A DNA stretch of 64,000 nucleotides from Desnuesiella massiliensis (GTDB lineage Bacteria; Bacillota; Clostridia; Clostridiales; Clostridiaceae): positions 124,001 through 188,000 of the forward strand of contig NZ_LN879457.1 of the NCBI RefSeq assembly GCF_001403615.1, read 5' to 3'. A model generated the notes under the pieces. The model did no database searches. It saw only the letters and a list, made by a program, of their open reading frames with translations, and had not been told where the DNA came from. This document shows, piece by piece, positions 43,217-51,786 of the stretch (positions are counted from its first letter, which is position 1; each line of letters opens with the position of its first letter). Both the position numbers and the translations under genes were made by a program.

Positions 43217-43490
43217 CTATACTGCTTGAAAAATAAAATTATTTTTTAGGTATATTAAGCTATTGCAAAAATGGACAAACTTATAACAAATTAACGCAAT
43301 TAAGGCACCTTAATTAAATAACTAAACATATTTTGAGTACTGATGCTCCAAGAATTAGGCTATAGCCTAATTATAAGTAAAGCTATTTTTTTATCACTCA
43401 AAATTTTAATAGCTATTTTAATTCAGATGCCTAATTTTGATTTTAGAAACTTAGGTTAATTAAGGATAATGCGGTGAATCAGGAATAAAA

Positions 43491-43506
43491 GTTGTTAACC
43501 GTCCCC
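43491..43506 (-). repeat. REP element abutting a stop codon
   Basis: Minus-strand core GGGGACGGTTAACAAC; its first base is the G of the TAG stop of the wall hydrolase gene (43508-43506). Confidence 0.85.
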
Positions 43507-44642
43507 TAATAAATATAGCTTAAGTATTTACTTGATGCCCAGCCTTCTATACCATTGATCCTTATTTTAAACCAATTTCCATCTGAAGAGTAATCGGTGA
43601 TTTCAGCATATTGATTTTGAGATAACACTCCGATTATAGATGAAGTGATAGAGGGGGCAGTCCTTATATTTAAAGTATAAGCATTTTTTATTGTAACATA
43701 TTTTCCGCTAGGAATTGCAGATACTTGAGTGCCATATACCCAAAGAAGTTGTCCATTATAATTTATTTGATACCATCCATTTGAATAATTCACTAAATAA
43801 ACTATAATATCACTTTTTGTAGTATACACTATATTTCCATCCATGGAACCACTAGATCTCAGGTTTGTATTAGACGCTATTTTAGCGAAAATACCTGCTT
43901 CTACGGGTTTTGGTACTACAGGATCATCTACTAGATTCACATATCTCCCTGGAATATAACCCTTATTAATCTCTTCCATGCTTATAAAGTATTTTTTAGT
44001 ACCTTGTATACCTCCATATACGTCATCAGGAGTTGATTCGTAGGTATAGGCACCATAAATGCCATTGTAGGTTCCCCACTTGTCAAAAATAACCACATGA
44101 TCTCCTGGTTTATTTAGAATATCCATATGCTTAAGATCACTTATATTTATTCTTATAAAATATTGGTTAAATAAGGTTGAAGTTGATAATTTGTAATCTC
44201 TTATATTAAAGGCGGCTTGTACAAATCCTGAACAGTCTACGCCAGCAGTACCAGGTATATATCCGTACCCGGCTTCTGTATTAACATTGCCTATATAAGC
44301 ACCTTTGCTAACTGCATCTATAAAGTTATTCCAGGGAGTGTCGGAGGATCTAAAATCAATTCCATCCAAGTCACCCCAATTGTAAGGAATTCCAACCATT
44401 TCTCCAGTGCTTAAGTTATTCAATTGCTTTGGTTGAGTAATAAGCTGAGCATAGCTAGGATTGATATTTGAATTATTGTAAGAGGAGTATGTCCACTTTA
44501 AATTTATCATATTTAAAGCTCTTTGCTCTGCTTCACTTCGGCTTATAGTAGATTGTGTTGCAGCATTAGTAGTATGACTTAAAGAAATTATAATAGCAAA
44601 AGAAAGTAATATTCCTAAGATAATAGATGTAAATCTTTTCAT
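43506..44642 (-). CDS. Secreted NlpC/P60-type wall hydrolase with two SH3 domains
   Basis: 378 residues. Signal peptide 1-28 (ILGILLSFAIIISLSHTTNA), then a Lys/Trp-rich region. NlpC/P60 core with C137 in VDCSGFVQAAF and H182 in GDHVVIFDKWG. Two SH3_3 domains follow (SNTNLRSSGSMDGNIVYTTK; NAYTLNIRTAPSITSSIIGV) for wall binding. Probably a peptidoglycan endopeptidase outside the cell. AAGGAG before the start. Its stop abuts a REP. Confidence 0.9.
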   Translation of the reverse strand: MKRFTSIILGILLSFAIIISLSHTTNAATQSTISRSEAEQRALNMINLKWTYSSYNNSNINPSYAQLITQPKQLNNLSTGEMVGIPYNWGDLDGIDFRSSDTPWNNFIDAVSKGAYIGNVNTEAGYGYIPGTAGVDCSGFVQAAFNIRDYKLSTSTLFNQYFIRINISDLKHMDILNKPGDHVVIFDKWGTYNGIYGAYTYESTPDDVYGGIQGTKKYFISMEEINKGYIPGRYVNLVDDPVVPKPVEAGIFAKIASNTNLRSSGSMDGNIVYTTKSDIIVYLVNYSNGWYQINYNGQLLWVYGTQVSAIPSGKYVTIKNAYTLNIRTAPSITSSIIGVLSQNQYAEITDYSSDGNWFKIRINGIEGWASSKYLSYIY

Positions 44643-44874
44643 TAAATTGCAACTCCTTTTCTTAATTTCTTATTACGCAGCTATAATTATATAGGGGGAA
44701 CTAGAGGGTAGCAATGCGAAATTGGTGGAAATGCAGTATATCTTTGAGAAGCAAACTTTACACTTACATTTTTAAATTAAGAATTTAAAAAATGGATTTT
44801 TAAGGTGATTGTTAATAAATTTTATAGTATAATAATTTAAAAAATTTAAATTTATAAAATCAAAGGAGAATATC

Positions 44875-45129
44875 ATGGGAAATTTAAAAGATACACCGAA
44901 CATTGGTAAAACCCTAGAGCAAATTTTGAGTAATATAGGCATAGATTCAAGAGAAAAGCTTATGGAAATAGGTAGTAAGGAAGCCTTTGCAAGAATAAAA
45001 AGCGTAGACAGTTCAGCTTGCTATAATATGCTTTGTGCTTTAGAAGGAGCTGTACAGGGAATAAGGTGGCATGGTTTAGATGACAAAACAAAGCAAGAAT
45101 TAAAAGAGTATTTCAAAAGCTTTAAGTAG
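44875..45129 (+). CDS. TfoX/Sxy C-terminal domain protein
   Basis: 84 residues: KDTPNIGKTLEQILSNIGID, LMEIGSKEAFARIKS and MLCALEGAVQGIRWHGLDDK match the helical TfoX_C domain standing alone. In proteobacteria the full TfoX regulates competence; stand-alone domains in Firmicutes have unknown roles. AAAGGAG precedes the ATG. A REP lies 47 bp downstream. Confidence 0.9.
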   Translation: MGNLKDTPNIGKTLEQILSNIGIDSREKLMEIGSKEAFARIKSVDSSACYNMLCALEGAVQGIRWHGLDDKTKQELKEYFKSFK

Positions 45130-45175
45130 GTTATAAGGTTATAATGCTTTGTAGGATTAATAATAAGGAAAAATA

Positions 45176-45190
45176 GTTGTTAACCGTCCC
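45176..45190 (-). repeat. REP element, single
   Basis: GTTGTTAACCGTCCC on the + strand, the inverse of the core, 47 bp after the TfoX-domain gene. Confidence 0.85.
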
Positions 45191-45342
45191 TCCGTTGGCC
45201 TATATACGTTCGTTCTTTATAAACGACATTATAAGCAAGTACTAGTATCTTATAAATAGAATGTATTCAATTAATCTCCTATAGGAATTAAAATATAGTC
45301 ATAAATAAAAAGTAATTATTAATCATTAAAGGGGATATTTAT

Positions 45343-45633
45343 ATGAGTAAAAATAAGCTTTCGCAGATATTAGCCAGCGCTAAAGCAGGAATTATGCCTA
45401 TGCAATTTCAGGGAAATAAAGATATAGTAATATATTTGGATGATATGTATTTTGGAGATGAAGAACAGTGGAGAATAGCTATTATAGAGTATCTTAAAAA
45501 AGATGGAAGAGACTGCAAATATCTTGGTGAAAATAAGATGTTAGTAGATGGTCATAAATATTTGATGAATAAATTGGTTATAAACTCTGGAAGGGTGCCT
45601 GTTCAGCGCACTTATCTATCCTATATAGGGTAG
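45343..45633 (+). CDS. Hypothetical protein
   Basis: 96 residues, acidic/basic mix, no membrane segment: LSQILASAKAGIMPMQFQGN, YLDDMYFGDEEQWRIAIIEY, YLGENKMLVDGHKYLM. AAGGGG precedes the ATG. I do not recognise the family. Predicted cytoplasmic. Separate transcription unit. Confidence 0.6.
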   Translation: MSKNKLSQILASAKAGIMPMQFQGNKDIVIYLDDMYFGDEEQWRIAIIEYLKKDGRDCKYLGENKMLVDGHKYLMNKLVINSGRVPVQRTYLSYIG

Positions 45634-45732
45634 AGTATTATCTTAGAATTAAGGTTTGAAGCAATCAGTAAGAATGATTAATATATGATATCAAACTATT
45701 GATGTTGTTGAGGTATGAGAGGTTTATAATAG

Positions 45733-45764
45733 AGGCTATTCTTAAAAAAGTTTAGCCTTTTTTT
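45733..45764 (+). terminator. Rho-independent terminator
   Basis: AGGCTA and TAGCCTTTTTTTT with an A-rich loop. Confidence 0.65.
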
Positions 45765-45872
45765 GTATTAAATATAATAACTTTACTTTATAAATATATG
45801 TGATAAAATTATTTTAGGAGTTAATTAGACTCATGTTATTTATATAAATTTAATTTTATAGGAGGACTAAGT

Positions 45873-45935
45873 ATGAAGGAGATAGTACAACTTAACGCCC
45901 ACCTAGGCTCTGTGCAAAGACTACACGAAGCATAG
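45873..45935 (+). CDS. Short leader-like ORF, 20 residues
   Basis: MKEIVQLNAHLGSVQRLHEA with a strong AGGAGG site 8 bp upstream. Its 3' half lies within a set of nested inverted repeats (45907-46005). Either a truncated gene or a leader peptide for the CD3324-like gene at 46047. Confidence 0.35.
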   Translation: MKEIVQLNAHLGSVQRLHEA

Positions 45936-46005
45936 AACAAAGCTTTGTTCAGAGCCGAAATTTATTAGATTGATTTAGGTTAAAATAGTTTTGTGTGGTC
46001 TTTGC
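45907..46005 (+). promoter_or_regulatory. Nested inverted repeats before the CD3324-like gene
   Basis: GCTCTG/CAGAGC (45907-45912, 45950-45955), the palindrome AACAAAGCTTTGTT (45936-45949) and GCAAAGACTACAC/GTGTGGTCTTTGC (45914-45926, 45993-46005, one G-U pair) offer two alternative folds. It looks like a conditional RNA structure or an operator cluster. Confidence 0.45.
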
Positions 46006-46046
46006 TTCATTATTTACAGATTTAAAAGTAGATAGGAGCAAGGATT

Positions 46047-46322
46047 ATGAGGTATGAAAAAGCACAAAATATATTACCAGAAGATGTTATTGAATTAATT
46101 CAACAATATATAGAGGGTGGGTATTTATATATACCTACAAAAGATGAGCATAAGAAAGCTTGGGGAGAAAATAGCGGTGCAAAAGATAGCTTGAAAAAAA
46201 GAAATATAGAGATTTTTAATAGATACAATGAAGGAGCATCTATTAAAGAGCTTACCCAAGAATATTATCTTACTGAGCATAGCATCAGAAGGATAATTAG
46301 ACAGGAAAAACGAAGTGAATAA
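46047..46322 (+). CDS. CD3324-like small DNA-binding protein (Mor-type HTH)
   Basis: 91 residues: NILPEDVIELIQQYIEGGYL, YIPTKDEHKKAWGENSG and a C-terminal helix-turn-helix FNRYNEGASIKELTQEYYLT with HSIRRIIRQEKR. This matches the clostridial CD3324 family related to Mor/Martin-type activators. Probably a transcription factor with an unknown target. AGGAG precedes the ATG. Confidence 0.82.
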   Translation: MRYEKAQNILPEDVIELIQQYIEGGYLYIPTKDEHKKAWGENSGAKDSLKKRNIEIFNRYNEGASIKELTQEYYLTEHSIRRIIRQEKRSE

Positions 46323-46326
46323 AAAT

Positions 46327-46380
46327 AAATCGGTATTTTAGTATTATCAACAAAGATAATAAAATACCGATTTTTTTTTA
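46327..46380 (+). terminator. Rho-independent terminator
   Basis: AATCGGTATTTTAGTATTATC pairs with GATAATAAAATACCGATT around AACAAA, followed by nine T. A strong terminator. Confidence 0.85.
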
Positions 46381-46470
46381 TAGCTATTTATATGTTTAAG
46401 CGATTTTGATACAGAATCATTTATGAACTTGAGAAAGAAGAAAAGCCAATGCTATGATTTTATTAGAGTA

Positions 46471-46576
46471 CTATAGAGAAACAGATTAGATAAACTTAGT
46501 TTATGCATGCTAAAAAATGCCGAGCTTTAAGCATTATAGGATATGTATGGATTAATAGTTAAACACTGTTTCTCAT
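46471..46576. repeat. Palindromic repeat family C, copy 3 (ABC-F leader)
   Basis: GAGAAACAG (46476-46484) and CTGTTTCTC (46566-46574) are exact outer arms; inner parts ATGCATGCTAAAAAATGC and GCATTATAGGATATGTAT pair less well. It lies 45 bp before the ABC-F start, so it would be part of its 5' leader. Confidence 0.6.
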
Positions 46577-46618
46577 AAGTAAATTTAAAAGTTTAAAAAT
46601 AAATGAGGAAGTAAGATT

Positions 46619-48178
46619 ATGAGTATTTTAATTGTTAAAGATATGAGTCATAGATTTGGTGATAGGACATTATTTAATGATGTATCCTTTAGATTGCTGA
46701 AAGGAGAGCATGTAGGGCTTATAGGAGCTAATGGGGAAGGTAAAACAACCTTTATGAATATTATAACTAATAAAATAATTCCGGATAAGGGTCACATAGA
46801 ATGGAATAGTAAAGCTAGCATTGGTTATTTAGATCAGCATACTGAACTTAAAGAAGGAAAATCTATAAGAACTGTGTTAAGAGAAGCATTTTCATATCTT
46901 TTTAAAATGGAAGCCGAAATGATGGATTTATATAATAGAATCAGTGAAATGGATGAAGAGGAAATGAACAAAGCGCTTCAGAGAGGAACTAAAATTCAAG
47001 ATACCTTAGACAACAATGAGTTTTACAGCATAGATTCTAAGGTAGAAGCCGTAGCAGCGGGTCTTGGGCTTAAAGACTTGGGATTAGATAAGGATGTTAA
47101 TAATTTGAGCGGAGGGCAGAGAACCAAAGTTTTATTAGCTAAGCTTTTATTAGAGACACCGGATATATTACTATTGGATGAGCCCACAAATTATCTTGAT
47201 GAAGAGCATATAGAATGGCTAAAAATCTATTTGAAAAGTTATAAAAGTGCTTTTATATTAATATCGCATAATATAGAATTTTTAAACGGCGTGGTCAATA
47301 TAATATGGCATATTGAAAATAACTCATTGACAAGATATATAGGAAATTATGAAAGTTTTAAAAGGACTTATGAAATAAGGAAGAGGCAATTAAAATTGGC
47401 TTATGAAAGGCAGCAGGAAGAGATTGCAAGATTAGAAGATTTCGTTAAGAAAAATAAAGCAAGAGCTTCAACTAGAGGCGTGGCAAGTGCTAGGCAAAAG
47501 AAGCTAGACAAAATGCAAAAGATAGAACTTTCTGCAGAAAAGAGTAAACCACAATTCGATTTTAAATCAGCTAGATCACCAGGAAAAGTGATTTTTGAAG
47601 CGAGAGATTTAGTTATAGGCTATGAGGGGCATCCTCTAAGCAGACCTTTAAATCTAATGCTGGAAAGAGGACAAAAAATAGTTCTAGTTGGGGCTAATGG
47701 TATAGGTAAATCTACTTTGCTGAAAAGTTTAATAGGCTTAGTTAAGCCTATAAGCGGCGACATTAAAATAGGTGAATATCAAGAGATAGGTTATTTTGAA
47801 CAAGAAATTAAGGAGTTATCCACCAATAGCGTTATAAATGAAGTATGGAATGAGTTTCAGGAATATAATAAACATCAAATAAGAGCTGCATTAGCTAAAT
47901 GTGGATTAACCAGCAAGCACATAGAAAGCCAACTATGCATATTAAGCGGTGGAGAGCAAGCTAAAGTAAGACTATGTAAGCTCATAAATAAGCCAACCAA
48001 TGTATTGATATTAGATGAGCCCACAAATCATTTAGATGTGGAAGCAAAGCGTGAGCTCAAGAGAGCATTAGTAAAATATGAAGGAAGCATACTTTTAGCA
48101 TGCCATGAACCAGAGTTCTATAGAGATATAATAACTGACCTGTGGAACTGCGAGGAATGGGTAACTATAAAAGAATAG
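46619..48178 (+). CDS. ABC-F family ATPase (YbiT/YkpA-like)
   Basis: 519 residues with two ABC domains and no membrane segments. First Walker A GLIGANGEGKTTFMNII, signature NLSGGQRTKVLLAKLL, Walker B DILLLDEPTNYLDEEH; linker helix with EEIARLEDFVKKNKARAST; second Walker A LVGANGIGKSTLLKSL, signature ILSGGEQAKVRLCKL, Walker B VLILDEPTNHLDVEA. ABC-F proteins act on the ribosome; some confer antibiotic resistance. The linker is short, closer to housekeeping YbiT/YkpA than to Vga/Lsa types. A palindromic leader and REP pair flank it. Confidence 0.9.
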   Translation: MSILIVKDMSHRFGDRTLFNDVSFRLLKGEHVGLIGANGEGKTTFMNIITNKIIPDKGHIEWNSKASIGYLDQHTELKEGKSIRTVLREAFSYLFKMEAEMMDLYNRISEMDEEEMNKALQRGTKIQDTLDNNEFYSIDSKVEAVAAGLGLKDLGLDKDVNNLSGGQRTKVLLAKLLLETPDILLLDEPTNYLDEEHIEWLKIYLKSYKSAFILISHNIEFLNGVVNIIWHIENNSLTRYIGNYESFKRTYEIRKRQLKLAYERQQEEIARLEDFVKKNKARASTRGVASARQKKLDKMQKIELSAEKSKPQFDFKSARSPGKVIFEARDLVIGYEGHPLSRPLNLMLERGQKIVLVGANGIGKSTLLKSLIGLVKPISGDIKIGEYQEIGYFEQEIKELSTNSVINEVWNEFQEYNKHQIRAALAKCGLTSKHIESQLCILSGGEQAKVRLCKLINKPTNVLILDEPTNHLDVEAKRELKRALVKYEGSILLACHEPEFYRDIITDLWNCEEWVTIKE

Positions 48179-48181
48179 CTT

Positions 48182-48245
48182 GGGGACGGTTAACAACTAT
48201 TTTTCCTTTTATTTCTGATTGTTTAATTAGTTGTTAACCGTCCCC
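48182..48245. repeat. REP pair (head-to-head) after the ABC-F gene
   Basis: GGGGACGGTTAACAAC at 48182-48197 and its inverse at 48230-48245; it starts 3 bp after the TAG stop. Could serve as terminator. Confidence 0.88.
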
Positions 48246-48273
48246 TTAACGTAAAATTTAACGAAAGATAGAA

Positions 48274-48300
48274 AAACTACTTTACAATATGAAGTAGTTT
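48274..48300 (+). promoter_or_regulatory. PadR-type operator
   Basis: AAACTACTT (48274-48282) and AAGTAGTTT (48292-48300) are exact inverse arms with a 9-bp centre; AAAGTAGT recurs at about 48331. PadR proteins bind such ATGT/ACAT or TACT-type palindromes in their own promoters. It lies 65 bp before the padR gene. Confidence 0.65.
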
Positions 48301-48364
48301 ATAATATAATGATAATGTACTTAATAATATAAAGTAGTTGTGGTAAAATGTAGGGAGGGAAAGC

Positions 48365-48697
48365 ATGGACTTTGATAAGGAAATACTTAAAGGGTATATT
48401 GATACCATAATAATATCAGTATTGCTAGAAAATGATATGTATGGCTATGAGATTGCGAAGAGGATAAAAGAAAAATCAAAAATAGAATTTGAAATTAAAG
48501 AGGCTACATTGTATGTTTCTTTAAAGAGGTTAGAGAAAAAGAATTATCTAGAGGGATATTGGAATGACAGCGAAGGTACAGGTGGAGGGAGAAGGCGATA
48601 TTACAGGGTTACGGATGAAGGGAAAAAATTCTTTAGAGATAGATCTGGAGAGTGGAAGATATTACAAAAGTTATTAGCTAATTTTATGGAGGTGTGA
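48365..48697 (+). CDS. PadR-family transcriptional regulator
   Basis: 110 residues: IISVLLENDMYGYEIAKRIK, EIKEATLYVSLKRLEKKNYL and GGGRRRYYRVTDEGKKFF are the PadR winged helix. Short C-terminal helix for dimerisation. AGGGAGG precedes the ATG. Its stop overlaps the membrane protein gene's ribosome site, a typical PadR pair. Confidence 0.93.
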   Translation: MDFDKEILKGYIDTIIISVLLENDMYGYEIAKRIKEKSKIEFEIKEATLYVSLKRLEKKNYLEGYWNDSEGTGGGRRRYYRVTDEGKKFFRDRSGEWKILQKLLANFMEV

Positions 48698-48699
48698 TT

Positions 48700-49650
48700 A
48701 TGAAGGGTATAGATAACTATGTAGAGAAAGTTTATAAAAACTTTGACAGTAATAGTGAGGAAGTGCAGATTTTAAAAGAAGAGATGAAGACACATTTACA
48801 AGACAAAGTTAGAGATATGATAAGTCAGGGATATAGTGAGGAGCAAAGCATAAATATGGCTATTAGTAATTTTGGTGATGAAACCGACTTTTCAGAGGAA
48901 ATGGAGTCCATTATTACTAAGCAAAAAAAGTATACGAATATTTTACTAAAAATCGCTCTTATAGTGATGATCCTAGGCTTTTTATCAAAAGTCGGTGCTT
49001 GGTATGCAGAAGATATGTATATAAAACAGTGGGACAAAGATAGAGCAACAACTTCTTCAGATGTAATGGATCAAATAAAAGATATTTTAAACCAAAAAGT
49101 ACAGTTATCCTATGAAGATAAGATGAAAATTGAAACCATACTAAATAAATACAATGATGAATACAATAATGGATTATATTACATCAATATCTCCAAAGAT
49201 GGCAATGATTATTATGAATATCAAAGGGATGTAGCTTCCGAATTAATCAAAAATGCAGGAGGAGGCATGAGTTCAACAAGAGATGGGTGGACTATTAAGA
49301 ACAAGCATACGGATAGTGATTCTTTCAGAGAGGGAGTAATTTGGCATACGAGATTTGAGATACCATATATTTCGAACTCTGTACATTTTAGACTTAATAA
49401 TCTTGGTTTTTGGCTAATAACGCTTTCTTGGATTCTTATGGTGATTTATTACACTCAAAAGGTGATACTTAATGATAAATTAAGCAAAAGTTTGATTATA
49501 TTACTGTCCATAGAAACTATAATTATTTTTGCTACCGTTACATCTGACAAAGATATAATTGCACCGACCGTTGCAGTAATTATGCTATTTAATTACCTAT
49601 ATCCTAAGTTAAAAGAAAAATTGGCAAATAATAAGATGGTTTTAAATTAA
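48700..49650 (+). CDS. Membrane protein with permease-prefix (HAAS) domain, PadR partner
   Basis: 316 residues from ATG 48700 with GGAGGTG upstream. Residues 1-75 hold a helical HAAS/permease-prefix domain (EEVQILKEEMKTHLQDKVRD; SEEQSINMAISNFGDETDFS). Membrane segments at about 87-103, then an extracytoplasmic domain, and three segments near the end (LGFWLITLSWILMVIYYT; LIILLSIETIIIFATV; PTVAVIMLFNYLYPKL). Regulated with padR. Function unknown, probably envelope stress. Confidence 0.8.
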   Translation: MKGIDNYVEKVYKNFDSNSEEVQILKEEMKTHLQDKVRDMISQGYSEEQSINMAISNFGDETDFSEEMESIITKQKKYTNILLKIALIVMILGFLSKVGAWYAEDMYIKQWDKDRATTSSDVMDQIKDILNQKVQLSYEDKMKIETILNKYNDEYNNGLYYINISKDGNDYYEYQRDVASELIKNAGGGMSSTRDGWTIKNKHTDSDSFREGVIWHTRFEIPYISNSVHFRLNNLGFWLITLSWILMVIYYTQKVILNDKLSKSLIILLSIETIIIFATVTSDKDIIAPTVAVIMLFNYLYPKLKEKLANNKMVLN

Positions 49651-49670
49651 CAGCTTAATATTTTAGTTTC

Positions 49671-49708
49671 AAGAGCTCTTATCACGTATGATGGTAAGGG
49701 CTTTTAGT
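49671..49708 (+). terminator. Probable rho-independent terminator
   Basis: AAGAGCTCTTATC and GGTAAGGGCTTTT pair imperfectly and end in a short T-run after the PadR operon. Confidence 0.5.
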
Positions 49709-49768
49709 ATATTTAGGGCTTGTAAACAAAAATATTATGGTATATATTGGTTAATATAAGCAAAGCTT

Positions 49769-49835
49769 GGGGACGGTTAACAACTAATTGAACAATTAAA
49801 TGCACAAAAAGTTAATATAGTTGTTAACCGTCCCC
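49769..49835. repeat. REP pair in the deacetylase leader
   Basis: GGGGACGGTTAACAAC at 49769-49784 and its inverse at 49820-49835. It ends 6 bp before the AGGAGG of the deacetylase gene, so it folds in that mRNA leader. Confidence 0.88.
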
Positions 49836-49853
49836 AAAATAGGAGGACATAAA

Positions 49854-50585
49854 GTGAAAAAATTAATAAATAAAAAGGTAGTTTACGTAACTATTACTAC
49901 ATTCTTAATAATATTTTCATTAGGTTTTGCTGCACTAAAAATTATGAACTCAAGAACCTTTCAATTTTATGGAGGGATAGTTAACAGACTTAATACTGAA
50001 GAAAAAGTGGTAGCGCTGACCTTTGATGATGGGCCTTCAGAAAAGGTGGATGAAATTTTATCAATTCTCAATAAGGAAAATGTAAAAGCAACCTTTTTTC
50101 TAATTGGCAATGAAATAGAAAAATATCCACAAGAGGCTAAGAAGCTTATTTTAGCTGGTCATGAAATAGGAAATCACACATATTCTCATAATCGTATGGT
50201 TTTTAAATCGCCAGCTTATATTAAGAAAGATATTGAGAGAACTGATAGCTTAATTAGAGAACTAGGATACAATGATACTATTCAATTTAGGCCACCTAAT
50301 GGCAAAAAACTTTTGTTACTTCCCTATCATCTAAAAAACACTAATAGAAAAACTATTTTATGGGATATAGAGCCTAACTCATACCACGAAATCAACTCTA
50401 GCTCTGAAAAGATAATAAATTATGCAGTTGATAATGTTAAGCCGGGGTCTATAATACTTTTGCATCCGATGTATGATGAGGAAGGGAATACTATTAATGC
50501 CGTAAAAGGCCTAATAGAAGGACTGAAAGCTAAAGGGTATACTTTTAAAACTGTAAATGAACTTCTTAAAATGCAAAATAGCTAA
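49854..50585 (+). CDS. Polysaccharide deacetylase (NodB/CE4)
   Basis: 243 residues from GTG 49854 with AGGAGG at 8 bp. N-terminal anchor (YVTITTFLIIFSLGFAALKI) then NodB domain: TFDDGPS with D58/D59, zinc His H108 and H112 in GHEIGNHTYSHNRM, RPPNGK and ILLHPMYD. The arginine-glycine pair RPPNG is the usual RPPYG-like motif 3. It probably deacetylates peptidoglycan or another surface polysaccharide outside the membrane. Confidence 0.92.
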   Translation: MKKLINKKVVYVTITTFLIIFSLGFAALKIMNSRTFQFYGGIVNRLNTEEKVVALTFDDGPSEKVDEILSILNKENVKATFFLIGNEIEKYPQEAKKLILAGHEIGNHTYSHNRMVFKSPAYIKKDIERTDSLIRELGYNDTIQFRPPNGKKLLLLPYHLKNTNRKTILWDIEPNSYHEINSSSEKIINYAVDNVKPGSIILLHPMYDEEGNTINAVKGLIEGLKAKGYTFKTVNELLKMQNS

Positions 50586-50625
50586 TAATAATTTAATGAA
50601 ACAAGTACTTACAGGAGGTATTAAA

Positions 50626-51042
50626 ATGATTCCATTTAAAGATCCATTCAATAGTCCTTTTAACAATTTTATGTTTGATGTTTTTCCAGTTATTTTTACT
50701 ATTATGTTTATTACCATTTTTGGGTTGATAATTTTTTCTATGATAAAAGGCGTAGGTCAATGGAAATACAATAATTCTCAGCCAGTGCTCACTGTTACTG
50801 CAAAATTAGTGTCTAAAAGAACTAATGTGTCAAGAAGTACAACCCATCATGGTGATGACTTTCACCATCATAGCCATACCTCTACCACATACCATATTAC
50901 TTTCGAGGTAGAAAGCGGAGACCGTATGGAGCTTTGTGTAAGCGGAGAGCAATATGGATTATTAGTAGAGGGAGATAGGGGACAGTTAACATTCCAGGGT
51001 ACAAGATATTTAGGCTTTAAGAGAGAGATTAATGGGATTTAG
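50626..51042 (+). CDS. DUF2500 family protein
   Basis: 138 residues from ATG 50626 with AGGAGG. One membrane segment (IFTIMFITIFGLIIFSMI) then a soluble domain: LVSKRTNVSRSTTHHGDDFH, a His-rich loop, and TYHITFEVESGDRMELCVSG, EGDRGQLTFQGTRYLGF, the DUF2500 pattern. The His cluster could bind metal. Function unknown. Confidence 0.88.
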   Translation: MIPFKDPFNSPFNNFMFDVFPVIFTIMFITIFGLIIFSMIKGVGQWKYNNSQPVLTVTAKLVSKRTNVSRSTTHHGDDFHHHSHTSTTYHITFEVESGDRMELCVSGEQYGLLVEGDRGQLTFQGTRYLGFKREINGI

Positions 51043-51058
51043 TAAAAGGTAAAGGTAA

Positions 51059-51118
51059 GGGACGGTTAACAACTTATATTCCTATTTCAAATAAGAATAT
51101 AAGTTGTTAACCGTCCCC
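51059..51118. repeat. REP pair forming an extended hairpin
   Basis: GGGACGGTTAACAACTTATA (from 51059) has a perfect inverse ending at 51118, extended to GAATATAAGTTGTTAACC on the right. It lies after the DUF2500 gene. Confidence 0.88.
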
Positions 51119-51248
51119 AGAATATTTGTATAAAAATGTGCATATATAATTATAGAAAAAATTCTTTGGATTAGTGGCTTTAATACTACGTTTTGATAAT
51201 ATAATCATACTTCCTTCTTATGTTCAAGTAATTTTGAGAGGTAAAATC

Positions 51249-51752
51249 ATGGAGTATATTAATTTGATTGCAAGCATTCTTTTTTGGCTTATTATTATTC
51301 AAGCTTCTACTATAACTCATGAATTAGGACACGCTATTTGGGGTCTAATATACACCGAGGAAAAGGTTGTTATAGAGCTAGGAAGAAAACCTGAGAAGCC
51401 AAAATTATTAAAATTGGGAAGGTTAGATATATACTTAGGAAGCTTTGATCCTTTTTCTGGGTTTACTTATGTGAATACTGAAGGTATGAAAAAGTATAAA
51501 AAGTTACTTTTTTATATAGGTGGTCCTTTAATGTCTTTAGTTATTGCCATAATACTATTCTTTATTAAAGGGTTAGTGCTTAATAAATTTTTAAATAATA
51601 TGATTTTATTAAGCTCCTATTATCATTTTTATCAGTTTTTGGTAACTATATTTCCTATGGTATATCCTAGGTGGTGGGGAGTATATGGTGGCTATAGCAG
51701 CGATGGATATAAATTTTTAACTCTACTCATAGGAAGGAATAAAAGTTGTTAA
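51249..51752 (+). CDS. Compact M50-like membrane metalloprotease
   Basis: 167 residues from ATG 51249 with GAGG upstream. HELGH at 24-28 in the first membrane region is the site-2-protease zinc motif; the third ligand may be D in GGYSSDGYKFLTLL near the end. Two to three further hydrophobic segments (LLFYIGGPLMSLVIAIILFF; ILLSSYYHFYQFLVTIF). No PDZ or second half, unlike SpoIVFB or RseP. Final residues KSC-stop are read from a REP element, so the C-terminus is repeat-derived. Confidence 0.75.
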   Translation: MEYINLIASILFWLIIIQASTITHELGHAIWGLIYTEEKVVIELGRKPEKPKLLKLGRLDIYLGSFDPFSGFTYVNTEGMKKYKKLLFYIGGPLMSLVIAIILFFIKGLVLNKFLNNMILLSSYYHFYQFLVTIFPMVYPRWWGVYGGYSSDGYKFLTLLIGRNKSC

Positions 51753-51760
51753 CCGTCCCC
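51745..51760 (-). repeat. REP element supplying a stop codon
   Basis: GTTGTTAACCGTCCCC; the TAA at 51750-51752 ends the M50-like gene. Confidence 0.88.
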
Positions 51761-51786
51761 AACTTGTTAAAGGGGAGTGATTATAA

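Noticed and set aside
50975..50992. REP-like sequence GGGGACAGTTAACATT in the DUF2500 gene
   Set aside because: It encodes the conserved RGQLTFQGTR of the family, so codon choice explains it; it differs from the core at one or more bases.
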